Part shown: positions 16,295 to 24,426 of the stretch, one piece after another | Position numbering within the stretch: position 1 is the stretch's first letter | Layout: each line of letters starts with the position of its first letter | Assembly: GCA_022711755.1 (NCBI GenBank) | Contig: JAKLEA010000003.1 | Coordinates: forward strand, 304,167 to 368,166 | Reading direction: 5' to 3' | DNA: 64,000 nucleotides | Source: Planctomycetota bacterium | GTDB taxonomy: Bacteria > Planctomycetota > Brocadiia > SM23-32 > JAKLEA01 | Notes under the pieces: model-generated | What the model saw: the letters and a program-made list of their open reading frames with translations, nothing else | Databases searched by the model: none | Told to the model about the DNA's origin: nothing | Program-made: the position numbers and the translations under genes

Positions 16295-17845
16295 ATGAAC
16301 CGGCAGCAACGTCTCCAACCTTCAATGGCGCTGTTCAATAAAAAATCTGTCTCCGAACGCCGGCGCAAAGGCCCAGTGCGCGAAAGCGTGGAATGGTTCG
16401 CTATCGCGCTGGGCATCGCCCTGGCCATAAAGTTCACTATCGTTGACGTCTTCAGAATCCCGACCGGCTCCATGGGCCCCACGCTGCTGGGCTTCCACAA
16501 GGAGGCACAGTGCCCCAACTGCCGTTACACGTTCGATGTGAACACGCGGGAGAACGGCGACGGGATCTATCCCGCCGAGGTCGAATGCCCGAACTGCCGT
16601 TATCCCGGCATTCAAACCTCCACCGCAGTATTCAGCGACGGGGACGTGAAGATGATCAACTTCCGCTGGCCGGATTCGATCTGGCTGCGCGGGCGCAGGC
16701 CGGACACGGGGGAGATCATCGAAGGAGCGGACGCCGCCAACAGAATCGTCCGGGGCGGCAACCGCATCATCGCCAGCCGGCTTTCCTACAAACTGGGCAA
16801 ACCGCAACGCTGGGACGCGATTGTTTTCCGCTACCCGGTGATTGACCGGCTCACGTGCAAGTCCTGCGGGCAGCAATTCGGCCCCATTCACGAGAGCGAA
16901 GGCCTTATCTGCCCCCGCTGCAAGAGCACACGGCTGAAGTGGAAGACGCCGACCAATTTCATCAAGCGACTGATCGCCACGCCCGGCGAAACCCTTCAAG
17001 TCGTTGACGGCGACATCTACATCAACGGCAAGATCGCGCGAAAGCCCCAGGAACATCAGGATGCGATGTGGATGCATGTATACGATTCCCGCTTCGCCCC
17101 GGAGAAGGAGGTCGTGCCGACATGGATTAACATGGGCGCGGGATGGAAGGAAGTCACGCCCAAGAAGCTTGTCCTTGACGCGCTCGGTAGCGAGGGGACG
17201 CGGTTTGCCCGCTTCGGCAGGGATATAACAGACACCTACGGATACAACTTCGGGGTCGAGGGGCGCTACTGCGTCGGCGACATGCGGATACGCTGCAAGA
17301 CCCAGATTGCGGAGGGAAACGGACCGATCGTGATGCTGATCGAGCGCGGCAGCGCGGTCTTTCAGGCCGAGTGGGCGGGGGGGGAGGCGGTTCTTAGGCG
17401 CAACGGGGCGGAGATCGCCCGCGCGAAAGCCCCCAGGGCCGGCGCCGAGGCGGTCGAGCTTGAATTCGCTCATGCCGACAAGCGGTTGTGGTTCATCGTC
17501 GGGGGGCAGAGCGTCATTGATTACTCCTATGAAGACGACGTTCCAGCAAGGCCGTACGTTCTTGACGGGGCGTCTTTCTCCATCGGGGCGCGAGACCTGC
17601 GCGCAACGTTCACGGACTTCCGCATTCAACGAGACGTATACTATCTGATAGGAAGGGGCGGGCTGGACAAGCTCGGCGGACCGGGCGATCCCATTCACGT
17701 TCCTGAGAAGTGCTACGTGGGATTCGGGGACAACAGTCCGAACAGCAACGACAGCCGGGCATGGGGGTATGTGCCGGAGAAGAACCTTCTGGGGCGGGCG
17801 TTCTTCTCGTTCTGGCCGCTGCATACGGTCCATACCATACGGTAA
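16295..17845 (+). CDS. lepB: Signal peptidase I with inserted zinc ribbons and extra beta domain
   Basis: Membrane-bound Ser/Lys protease that removes Sec signal peptides. 516 residues, about twice the E. coli core. One N-terminal helix (about 31-52) precedes IPTGSMGPT with the nucleophile Ser near 59. The general-base Lys is in FIKRLIATPGET near 225, and GDNSPNSNDSRAWG near 480 is conserved box E. Inserted between boxes B and D are two CxxC pairs (about 73/76 and 98/101) and two more (about 188/191 and 206/209), likely two zinc ribbons. A roughly 200-residue segment between boxes D and E is a beta-rich insert resembling a concanavalin-like fold. Similar long forms occur in Planctomycetes-like bacteria. 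ATG 16295 has GGAAGGCGG upstream; ATG 16325 is an alternative. Confidence 0.9.
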   Translation: MNRQQRLQPSMALFNKKSVSERRRKGPVRESVEWFAIALGIALAIKFTIVDVFRIPTGSMGPTLLGFHKEAQCPNCRYTFDVNTRENGDGIYPAEVECPNCRYPGIQTSTAVFSDGDVKMINFRWPDSIWLRGRRPDTGEIIEGADAANRIVRGGNRIIASRLSYKLGKPQRWDAIVFRYPVIDRLTCKSCGQQFGPIHESEGLICPRCKSTRLKWKTPTNFIKRLIATPGETLQVVDGDIYINGKIARKPQEHQDAMWMHVYDSRFAPEKEVVPTWINMGAGWKEVTPKKLVLDALGSEGTRFARFGRDITDTYGYNFGVEGRYCVGDMRIRCKTQIAEGNGPIVMLIERGSAVFQAEWAGGEAVLRRNGAEIARAKAPRAGAEAVELEFAHADKRLWFIVGGQSVIDYSYEDDVPARPYVLDGASFSIGARDLRATFTDFRIQRDVYYLIGRGGLDKLGGPGDPIHVPEKCYVGFGDNSPNSNDSRAWGYVPEKNLLGRAFFSFWPLHTVHTIR

Positions 17846-17846
17846 C

Positions 17847-17866
17847 GTAGCTCGGGTTCGGGCTAC
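17847..17866. repeat. GTAG...CTAC palindrome (REP-like)
   Basis: GTAGCTCGGGTTCGGGCTAC, starting two bases after the lepB stop. The arms are GTAGC and GCTAC, with further partial pairing inside. Left boundary of the accessory pocket; see the similar element at 21839. Confidence 0.6.
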
Positions 17867-17983
17867 AGGCCGAACCCACACACGGATGAACTGATAAGCG
17901 ATCCGTGATACGCACGATCCCGACGGACGGTAGAAAATGATTATGCCATCCAGATTTCCGCGTTTTTTTCCATTCGGTTTGGC

Positions 17984-18012
17984 TTGACGTTACGCCTGCA
18001 CATGGGTAGATT
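17984..18012 (+). promoter_or_regulatory. Sigma70-type promoter of the accessory cassette
   Basis: TTGACG at 17984-17989, 17-bp spacer, TAGATT at 18007-18012. About 120 bp upstream of ATG 18136. The remaining 5' leader has a CCATGG...CCATGG repeat near 18036-18057. Confidence 0.6.
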
Positions 18013-18135
18013 TCAGAATTTGCATTTCCGAGTGGCCATGGTCATCATCGTCCATGGGACGACCGAAACCGAAAGTAGTGCTACTTGCTCATTTGTTCAA
18101 ATGTGGCGGGTTCCTACCCTCCAGGAGTCATTAAT

Positions 18136-18780
18136 ATGAAAGCGGACATCAGCAAATGGTGCATAGTGCTGGTGGGCCGGTGGAACACGTCTATCCTTTC
18201 TCCACAGTGGCTGGGCAAGAACATTTTGAAGAATGAGAATGTGAACATACTCTACCCATTCGTGGGGGACGGCCCGACTATTTTCGACTCCGGCACATTC
18301 AAGATTGCAGTCAGCAGCAGTCGTGTGCAATTCTACCCAGAGAGAGATCAGAAGGACTCGCTGTTGCAGACCGAGGAAGCTGCCTGCAACCTTTTGGAAT
18401 TGCTCCCACATACTCCTTTGAAGGCATTTGGCGAGAATTTTTGGTTCAACATCCAAGAGCCACCCGATCGGTTTTCGAAGCTCTTCAATCTGACGGACGA
18501 GGAAGATGCAGACAAGATCGGAACGTCAACTCGCATCATGATAACGCGCTCGTTAGCTCTTAGTGAATGTGTTGTGAACGCCCAATTCGTTTATAATTTA
18601 CAGGATGAGGGCGACCCGCGTTACACCATTGAGTTGAACTACCACTATCCGCTTAAGGCGGAGATCGAGTGCCCTGGACTTGAAGCCGCAAGACTTCTTA
18701 AAGACACTATCATCAAGAACAGAGAACATGCCCCAACGTTCTTGAAGAATGTCTACGACCTAGACTTGGAACAATCGTAG
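18136..18780 (+). CDS. Unknown protein, first gene of accessory cassette
   Basis: A 214-residue soluble protein that I cannot name. The start ATG 18136 has CCAGGAG ten bases upstream; an in-frame ATG at 18085 has no such site. Visible features are WNTSILSPQWL near residue 18, SSSRVQFYPERDQ near 60 and LPHTPLKAFGENFWFNI near 95. The pattern of a short strand, then Ser-Arg, then hTPhxAxGxNF-like residues seems to recur in uncharacterised accessory proteins of other bacteria, from memory. No catalytic motif, signal peptide or membrane helix. Base composition is lower in GC than the flanking genes. The gene is followed by a second ORF after 40 bp. Confidence 0.6.
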   Translation: MKADISKWCIVLVGRWNTSILSPQWLGKNILKNENVNILYPFVGDGPTIFDSGTFKIAVSSSRVQFYPERDQKDSLLQTEEAACNLLELLPHTPLKAFGENFWFNIQEPPDRFSKLFNLTDEEDADKIGTSTRIMITRSLALSECVVNAQFVYNLQDEGDPRYTIELNYHYPLKAEIECPGLEAARLLKDTIIKNREHAPTFLKNVYDLDLEQS

Positions 18781-18820
18781 ACAAATCCCTACAATCTTCA
18801 GTCGAGAAAGGAGAAACAGC

Positions 18821-19072
18821 ATGACAAGTGCCAACGGGAATGGTGAAGATTCGCGGCCGATACCTATTGGCGAGAATAGAAAAGCCGTACTCAATCACCG
18901 CACGTACCAGCCCACTTCACAGACCGTCCGTTATCGTATCACACTTGCCAATACCCTAATTGCATCTTCGAAGGAAACTGCGCGTCACGGAACAGTGGAT
19001 AGAATTGCGTTGGAACGGTCTCTCCGGTGTTCTCATCCAGCCGACGCAGCTGATACCAAAGCGGAGAGTTAG
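18821..19072 (+). CDS. Small unknown protein of accessory cassette
   Basis: 83 residues, no recognised family. The start is supported by GAGAAAGGAGAAACAGC directly before ATG 18821. The product is polar (MTSANGNGEDSRPIPIGENR at the N-terminus), with an Arg/Thr-rich middle and no Cys pairs. It may be a short partner or adapter of the neighbours, or a truncated gene; I see no clear continuing frame. It shares the low-GC composition of the genes on both sides. Confidence 0.45.
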   Translation: MTSANGNGEDSRPIPIGENRKAVLNHRTYQPTSQTVRYRITLANTLIASSKETARHGTVDRIALERSLRCSHPADAADTKAES

Positions 19073-19092
19073 GCATTGCCGCCACAAATACG

Positions 19093-19986
19093 ATGATACC
19101 TGAGGTGCCGGGCAACGACATTGAAGTCCCCTATACGAAGTTCCAGTATGTGGAGCCCATTCGCGACGGGCTTTGGCAGGGCGACATTCTGGATGGTAAC
19201 GTTCTGAGAGGGGTTCTCGAGGATACGCATCCTAAGCTGTGCAAGGGTGGAGTTATTTATCCCTATTTCGCCGTGCTTACGCAGAGCTGTGATTTGGTGA
19301 AAAGAGACACGAAACCTAAGGCTGAGTACCTGACGCTATCTGTAGTACTGCCGATCCGAAACGTCCTTGAAAGGGAGGCCGATCGGGCGGCTGGCGAAGG
19401 CACAACCCGGCTAGGGTATTGCACGGCACATAAGCTGGCTGAGATACAACGGCGGTTCGAGCGTTTGATTAACAATGAGTTCCCCCCATATTTCTGTCTC
19501 CATGTCGGTGCTCATGCGCCATTTGCGGATCATCATGCTGTAGTGTTGCCTCACTCGTATTCTATTCGAGCGGAAGACTATTATGAGCAGTGTCTAAAAG
19601 CAAAGTGCGCCCAACTGGCCCCCGATTTTCAGGCCAAGATCGGGTGGCTAACCGCCTATGTATATGGGCATGTTGGGACTAACGAGTTCGGCGACGATGA
19701 ACGGGAAATTCTTGTGAAGAAATTCGTCACGACTGCCGGTATCCATAAAGCGGCCTCCAAGAAAGAGTTGGAGAGTGCGCTCCAAGGAAGGACTACGAAG
19801 GATATGGACGAGACGACTCTGAAGCTGATTCAAGAGAACCTAGACAAGTATGACCCCTGTGAAGAACTCATAACGGCGGTTATGGGGGCGCTTGAGAATC
19901 TCGATGAGAACGTGAGAAAAAATCCGCCTATGCTCAGAAGGAAGCTGGAAAGAAGTATCCGCAAATTCACGATAGCAAAGACATAA
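19093..19986 (+). CDS. Unknown protein with VLTQSCDLV motif, accessory cassette
   Basis: 297 residues. The N-terminal 40 residues contain GLWQGDILDG, followed near 60 by YPYFAVLTQSCDLVKRDTKPK. This QSCDL segment, with a nearby YFCLHVGAHAPFADHHAVVLP stretch, resembles a widespread group of accessory proteins with a TQxCDL signature, usually unnamed. The C-terminal third is helical and charged (ALENLDENVRKNPPMLRRKL). No membrane segment. Cys, His and Asp in these motifs might form an active or metal site; that is inference. The start has only weak ribosome-site support, so translation may be coupled to the gene ending at 19072. Confidence 0.6.
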   Translation: MIPEVPGNDIEVPYTKFQYVEPIRDGLWQGDILDGNVLRGVLEDTHPKLCKGGVIYPYFAVLTQSCDLVKRDTKPKAEYLTLSVVLPIRNVLEREADRAAGEGTTRLGYCTAHKLAEIQRRFERLINNEFPPYFCLHVGAHAPFADHHAVVLPHSYSIRAEDYYEQCLKAKCAQLAPDFQAKIGWLTAYVYGHVGTNEFGDDEREILVKKFVTTAGIHKAASKKELESALQGRTTKDMDETTLKLIQENLDKYDPCEELITAVMGALENLDENVRKNPPMLRRKLERSIRKFTIAKT

Positions 19987-20327
19987 ACGCAGCGGCTCTG
20001 GAGCGTCGCTCATCTGCTCATACAGATCGCGGCGGCAGTAGGACGGATCGTTGGTGAAGCGATGCCCAGTAAGCGTATTTACGTTAGGGAAGCCGGCGTG
20101 TAGGGGGTTAGCACACATTCGGATTTTCCAACACCCCGTGTAACTCTGCTGGTCACAGTCTTACTGAAAAGCTCATGCGGAAAAATCGTCGTATCACACG
20201 ATATTTACGCCATTTGTGACCATCATGGCCGCCTTGTTGATATGGCATGGCAGTTGCTCTATCCACAAATGAGCAAAGAAGGCAAAACAACATGACTCCT
20301 CCTGACAAGAAAACTTGACTCAACCCA
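19987..20327. other. Intergenic tail of the accessory cassette
   Basis: 341 bp without a supported gene. A minus-strand frame (19840-20118, encoding NPLHAGFPNVNTLTGHRF and a CRRDLYEQM segment) looks protein-like but overlaps the preceding gene and has no clear ribosome site; it may be a gene remnant. No terminator with a T-run is evident after the stop at 19986. Confidence 0.4.
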
Positions 20328-20436
20328 GGGAGCCCGCCGGGCGAGCAGGGATATCCCCACCTGCCTCCTAGCCCTGCTCATCGGGAGACTACCGCACATC
20401 CCGCGCCCATCCCGAAATTCTGCCTGGCGGGCTCCT
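20328..20436 (+). ncRNA. Putative three-way-junction RNA element in the 5' leader
   Basis: P1 pairs 20328-20342 with 20422-20436 (15 pairs, with a perfect 10-bp core GGAGCCCGCC/GGCGGGCTCC and two G-U pairs). P2 stacks directly: GAGCAGGG 20343-20350 with CCCTGCTC 20372-20379. P3 follows one nucleotide later: TCGGGA 20381-20386 with TCCCGA 20410-20415. The 3' side of P1 ends about 23 nt before the start codon of the next gene, with the ribosome site between. It matches no riboswitch I know. It could also be a DNA operator, but three nested helices with almost no junction nucleotides favour RNA. Confidence 0.55.
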
Positions 20437-20459
20437 CTCCGAAAGAAAGGGAAACCCAC

Positions 20460-21779
20460 ATGGACAACGACCGCGTCCCGATCAGGCTTGTACTGGACGA
20501 ATACGAGTCTTACCTTCACCTCCTGAAGGCGATCGGTTTTCGGGTCAACAAGGCGGCGATCAGACGCCACTGCATAAGCGGGCTGGGCTACAGCGGCCCG
20601 ATGAAGGCGTTTTTTAACCGCGTCCATGCTCAGAAGCACCCCAATCACACGGCCCCGAAAGACGTCTATGACCGCATCGCCACGCTGCGAAGGGGGCTTG
20701 AGGCAATAATTCTGCGCGAAATCGCCCCCTGGCTTCGCGGGAAGAGCATCTCCACCGTTGCGGACGGCACGCTGGCCGGCGTTCTGATGGCCGTTCCGGA
20801 TGAGGCGCGCGAGCGCGTTTCCTGCGCCGCGCGCGCCGAGGAGCACGGGCGATTCGTGGGCCGGCGAGAGATGACCGTCAAGGAATTCCAGCGCCGCCTG
20901 GGCGAATACTGTTCCGGGCAGACCGTCTGCCGGCGCAAGCTCATCCTGCGCATTCAGGAGGTGCTGGCCGCCAACGGCATCAGCATGTCCTTCGACACGA
21001 TCGAAGAGCGATTCCGCAACAATACAAAGGTCAAGACAATGCCTGCCTGCGTCCTGCAGGCGTTCGAGAACAAGCCGGAAGACTTTCTGACCGGGCTTGT
21101 GCCGATTGAGAGCCTCACAGGGAGTGTTCAGCCCGGCGAATGGCTGGAGCGCAAACGCGCGGCGCTGATGTTCCGCAGCGACAGCGCGATGCACAAGGCG
21201 CTGGCCGAGGCGTCCGGGCTCAATTACGACAGCGTTCACAAGGCGCTGAGCGGGCCGCGGAAGGCCCAGCGCATACAGGTGAAAATTTGCGAGTGCTTCG
21301 ATAAGTGGCAGAAGCAGCGCGCCGAGGGGCAGCCACTGAGCGTGGACCCGAAGTATCGCGGCGTTCCGGTCGAGGAGTTCCGCCAGATTCTCGAACGCCT
21401 GAGGACCAAGTTCCAGAGCGACGAGATCATGTATAAGGAGCTTGGCGCGCGGCTGGGGGTCAATCCCCAGCAGGCGAAGCGGTTCCACGAGGGCAAGGTT
21501 TCGACAAAGCACCTGCCGATCGAGTATTACGGCCGCGTGATGGCGCTGATGCAGGATCGCCCGGACGAGCAGCGCAGCCCGAGTTATTTGAAGGACATGC
21601 GCGTTCGCGACCTGGCCGGGCAACTGGCGCAGGAGGCCAACCGCTCCCTGGAGGCGGCGCAACTCAAGCAGAACGGCGCGCGCGCCGCGATGGTCGGCCA
21701 GTACCGCAACCTGCGCCTGAGGCTGATCACCGTCCTGAAGGAACAACGCCACCAGGCGGGGATCGGAATGGCGGGGTAG
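20460..21779 (+). CDS. Unknown protein with repeated helix-turn-helix-like modules
   Basis: 439 residues, no family I can name. It looks wholly helical and basic. Three segments resemble Cro/lambda-type HTH units: residues about 165-200, 240-280 (MHKALAEASGLNYDSVHKAL) and 318-350 (MYKELGARLGVNPQQAKRF). The second and fourth quarters share the pattern RF...KV.TK.(M/L)P, as in RFRNNTKVKTMP near 188 and RFHEGKVSTKHLP near 340, so internal duplication is likely. This fits a DNA- or RNA-binding regulator, not an enzyme. ATG 20460 has GAAAGAAAGGG eight bases upstream. Its leader carries the three-way-junction element, which it may bind itself. A long antisense frame over it is rejected as a shadow. 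Confidence 0.65.
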   Translation: MDNDRVPIRLVLDEYESYLHLLKAIGFRVNKAAIRRHCISGLGYSGPMKAFFNRVHAQKHPNHTAPKDVYDRIATLRRGLEAIILREIAPWLRGKSISTVADGTLAGVLMAVPDEARERVSCAARAEEHGRFVGRREMTVKEFQRRLGEYCSGQTVCRRKLILRIQEVLAANGISMSFDTIEERFRNNTKVKTMPACVLQAFENKPEDFLTGLVPIESLTGSVQPGEWLERKRAALMFRSDSAMHKALAEASGLNYDSVHKALSGPRKAQRIQVKICECFDKWQKQRAEGQPLSVDPKYRGVPVEEFRQILERLRTKFQSDEIMYKELGARLGVNPQQAKRFHEGKVSTKHLPIEYYGRVMALMQDRPDEQRSPSYLKDMRVRDLAGQLAQEANRSLEAAQLKQNGARAAMVGQYRNLRLRLITVLKEQRHQAGIGMAG

Positions 21780-21838
21780 GCGGGGAAGCGCACGGACAGT
21801 TATAGGGGGGCGTTCCGCACCCACGCGGTTCATTTGCG

Positions 21839-21886
21839 GTAGGTCACCGCTCACGTCTTCGGCGTCTCGCTAACGACCCACCCTAC
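21839..21886. repeat. GTAG...CTAC palindromic element (REP-like)
   Basis: Imperfect 48-nt inverted repeat beginning GTAGGTCACC and ending GACCCACCCTAC, with an inner hairpin around CGTCTTCGGCG. It lies between the multi-HTH gene and the end of the GH1 gene and closes the accessory pocket on the right. Confidence 0.6.
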
Positions 21887-21917
21887 ATCCTGGGGAACCC
21901 GTCAGCCAATCATTGCA

Positions 21918-23162
21918 CTACGGGACGTTCCCGCTCTCCGCAATCCGTCCGTAAAGCTCTCCTGACGGTCTCATCGTTCTCGGCAGGTCGGGGTTTGTGC
22001 GGTCAATGCCGACCAGTCCGAATTTCTTGGTGTAGCCCAGCGACCATTCGTAGTTGTCAATCAGCGTCCAGTAGAAGAATCCCCGCACGTCAGTCCCCTG
22101 CGCGATGGAATCCGCAACGGCCTTCAGGTGGCTCTTGAGGTATTTGACGCGGAGGGCGTCGTCGCTCACCGAGGTTCCCCACTCGGTGACGTAGATGGGC
22201 AAGCGATAACGCTTGCCTACTGTGTTCAGGATTTCCGTCATGCCCTCGGGGCACTGGTCCCACATGTCATCGCACTCGACGCCAAGCTCCTCAAGCCGCT
22301 CCCGCGAGACGCCCGTCAGCGGGGTGAGGGCTTTGAAGAAGCGGACCTGGAGGCGGTCGTAGTAGTTCGCGCCGAGCCAGTCCAGGACGCGCTCCCCGCC
22401 GCGCTCGAAGAACATGTCCGCGCAGCGGAGGTTGAAGATGCGGTGAACGAATGCCGCCAGGGCGGCGTCCGGAAGGGACCACGGATAGTAGGCTCGGAAG
22501 AGCTTGTAGTTCTTGGCGACGCCGACCTTCGGGGTGGTCGCGCAGTGCTCGTGCAGGGCGCGATAGGCGAGGCGGTGCGCGTCGGCAAGGCGGATGAGGA
22601 CGCGGCGGGCCTCGCCGAACTGATTCTTTTTGCAGGGGACGAAGTGGCCCGTGATGCGCGAGGTGACGACCCAGCCGACCGGCTCGTTGAAGGGGATCCA
22701 GAAGGTGACGAGGTCGCCGAATTCCCTGGCGCAGCGGGTGACGAAGTCCTCGAAGAGGGGCGGGAAGGCGTCCCAGTCCCGCCGCGTGTCCCGCGGAAGC
22801 CAGAGGGGGTTGGCGAAGTGGTGGAGCGTGACCATCGGCTCGACGCCGGCGCGGCGCAGGAGTGTGATGATTTCGCGGTAGCGGCGGACGGCCTTCGGGT
22901 CGAGCGGCTGGCGAGGGCCGGGTTGGAGGCGCGCCCAGGAGAGGCCGAAGCGGTAGGCGTTGTTGTTCATCACGAGGATGAACGGGAGGTCTTCCTCGAA
23001 CCTGTCGAAGTGCTCGCAGGCGCGGCCGGGTTTTTCGCCGTCAATGGCCGTGAAGGATGCCCAGTCGTCGTTGAGATGCCCCTCGACCTGGGTGGGGGCG
23101 GTGGCCGTGCCCCAGAGGAAGCCGTCGGGGAATATTCGCTCAGACTGGGCTGGTTGAGGCAT
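21918..23162 (-). CDS. Glycoside hydrolase family 1 (beta-glucosidase-like)
   Basis: Retaining beta-glycosidase acting on short oligosaccharides. 414 residues from ATG 23162 (MPQPAQSERIFPDGFLWG); the longer reading frame upstream is unconserved. GH1 landmarks: FLWGTATAPTQVEG at the N-terminus, the acid/base TFWIPFNEP near 165, LGANYYDR near 270, and the nucleophile in IYVTEWGT near 340, where the usual TENG reads TEWG. GFFYWTLIDNYEWSLGYTKKFGL gives the aglycone-side pocket and the NYEW triad. No signal peptide, so cytoplasmic. Somewhat shorter than typical 440-480-residue enzymes, probably through loop trimming. No transporter or regulator is adjacent. Confidence 0.92.
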   Translation of the reverse strand: MPQPAQSERIFPDGFLWGTATAPTQVEGHLNDDWASFTAIDGEKPGRACEHFDRFEEDLPFILVMNNNAYRFGLSWARLQPGPRQPLDPKAVRRYREIITLLRRAGVEPMVTLHHFANPLWLPRDTRRDWDAFPPLFEDFVTRCAREFGDLVTFWIPFNEPVGWVVTSRITGHFVPCKKNQFGEARRVLIRLADAHRLAYRALHEHCATTPKVGVAKNYKLFRAYYPWSLPDAALAAFVHRIFNLRCADMFFERGGERVLDWLGANYYDRLQVRFFKALTPLTGVSRERLEELGVECDDMWDQCPEGMTEILNTVGKRYRLPIYVTEWGTSVSDDALRVKYLKSHLKAVADSIAQGTDVRGFFYWTLIDNYEWSLGYTKKFGLVGIDRTNPDLPRTMRPSGELYGRIAESGNVP

Positions 23163-23287
23163 TTCGGTTTCCGATCTTTGCTCCCCCGTGGGGTATGTTC
23201 TCTGTTTTTGCCCCTCACCCACCGCTGCTCGCGCAGCGGTTCCCCCTCTCCCGCGGGAGAGGGAAATCATTCAGCACGGCGGAAGGA

Positions 23288-23647
23288 TTATTGACCGGCT
23301 GAGGCGCCGTGACGGTCGGCGCTTTTGCAGGGGTTTTCCGCGTTGAAGCGATAGCCGCACGGGGTTCCGCCGGAGACGATTCTTGCGTCATCAAGGTCGC
23401 GTTCGGTAATGGGGAACATCTGGCACGTTCTAGGCCGGACGGGGGTTTTGTATATCGCGCAGAGGTTGTCCGGCCCCAGGAATGGGCAGCGGAACAGGAG
23501 GCGGCAGCAGGTTGCGCAACGGAGACATTCGCCCTGCCTGCTGCTGATGCATTCCTCGGCCTTTTTTCGGCGGAGGTTGATGTAGACCTGGCGGCGGATT
23601 TTGCCCATCAGGAGGGTCATTGCGCGATTGATTCCCTTTTTTTTCAT
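23288..23647 (-). CDS. YkgJ-family zinc/iron-chelating cysteine-cluster protein
   Basis: 119 residues. A CxxC-rich stretch ECLRCATCCRLLFRCPFLG, then CAIYKTPVRPRTCQMFP and a late Cys pair, reproduce the cysteine spacing of the UPF0153/YkgJ family, which is thought to bind a metal or Fe-S cluster. The basic N-terminus (MKKKGINRAMTLLMGKIRRQ) is probably cytoplasmic. I choose ATG 23647 over an ATG at 23692 that adds an unconserved 15 residues. The role is unknown; it lies 60 bp downstream of the UPF0173 hydrolase on the same strand. Confidence 0.8.
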   Translation of the reverse strand: MKKKGINRAMTLLMGKIRRQVYINLRRKKAEECISSRQGECLRCATCCRLLFRCPFLGPDNLCAIYKTPVRPRTCQMFPITERDLDDARIVSGGTPCGYRFNAENPCKSADRHGASAGQ

Positions 23648-23709
23648 TTCGGCGACCTCAAAAGCGGATTCATGGCGCGACTGTCCGGGCATTTCGCGCC
23701 TTCTTCATG

Positions 23710-24396
23710 TCATTTAAGCGTGGTGCTTTCTCCCGGGCGCAGGACGATGCAGCGCAGGCGGCTGAGGCCGCATTTGCGGCGGAACTCGCCGGGGTCCTGG
23801 CGGATGACGGGCCAGACGTTGTAGTGCATCGGGATGATCAGGCCGGGGCGCAGCATCTTGGCGGCTTCAATGGCGTCGTCCATATCCATGGTGAAGTTGC
23901 CGCCGATGGGCAGCAGCGCCACGTCAATGTGATTGCGCCTGCCGATCAGCTCCATGTCTCCGAACAGGCCGGTGTCACCAGCGAAGAAGAGTGTCTTGCG
24001 TCCCATTTCAACGATGAAGCCGCATGCCAGGCCGGTGTAGACGATGCGCTCGCCGACGACGGCGCTGCCGTGGACGGCTGGGGTGAGGCGCACGAGTCCG
24101 AAGTCGAACTGGTAGGAACCGCCGATGTGCATCGGATGAATGTCCGCGCCCTGCAACTGGCAATACATGGCCAGCTCATAAGGGGCGATGATCGGTTTGT
24201 GGCATTTGCGAGCGATCCGGACTCCGTCGCCAAGGTGGTCAGCATGGCCGTGGGAGATGAGGACGGCGTCAACGCTGACGTCCTCCCATTTGACCGTGGC
24301 GTCGGGATTGCCGTCAAGGAAAGGGTCGAAGATGACGGTGTGCTGGCCGTCGCTGATCTGGTGGCATGAGTGGCCATAGGAAGTGATTGTCAGCAA
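23710..24396 (-). CDS. UPF0173 metal-dependent hydrolase (MBL fold)
   Basis: 228 residues. The start reads MLTITSYGHSCHQI, the UPF0173 hallmark, with FDPFLDGNP, the metal motif SHGHADHLGD near 50, a VH near 110, FFAGDTGLFGDM with the bridging Asp near 142, and PMHYNVWP with the last His near 190. All ligands are present. Substrate unknown; related proteins act on phosphodiester or ester bonds. It uses a TTG start at 24396, with GGAGCC a few bases upstream. 30 bp separate it from the upstream membrane protein gene. Confidence 0.88.
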   Translation of the reverse strand: MLTITSYGHSCHQISDGQHTVIFDPFLDGNPDATVKWEDVSVDAVLISHGHADHLGDGVRIARKCHKPIIAPYELAMYCQLQGADIHPMHIGGSYQFDFGLVRLTPAVHGSAVVGERIVYTGLACGFIVEMGRKTLFFAGDTGLFGDMELIGRRNHIDVALLPIGGNFTMDMDDAIEAAKMLRPGLIIPMHYNVWPVIRQDPGEFRRKCGLSRLRCIVLRPGESTTLK

Positions 24397-24426
24397 TCAG
24401 TGGCTCCGGATTCCGGGGCGACGCCG

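Noticed and set aside
16322..17881. Minus-strand ORF of 519 residues
   Set aside because: Shadow of signal peptidase I, whose catalytic motifs are intact on the plus strand.
20259..21854. Long antisense ORF of 531 residues over the multi-HTH gene
   Set aside because: Composition is Arg/His/Pro/Ala-rich as expected for a shadow frame in high-GC DNA; the plus-strand ORF has a good ribosome site and normal composition.
22128..23294. Plus-strand ORF of 388 residues
   Set aside because: Shadow of the GH1 gene; Val/Glu/Ala/Gly-rich composition and no motif.
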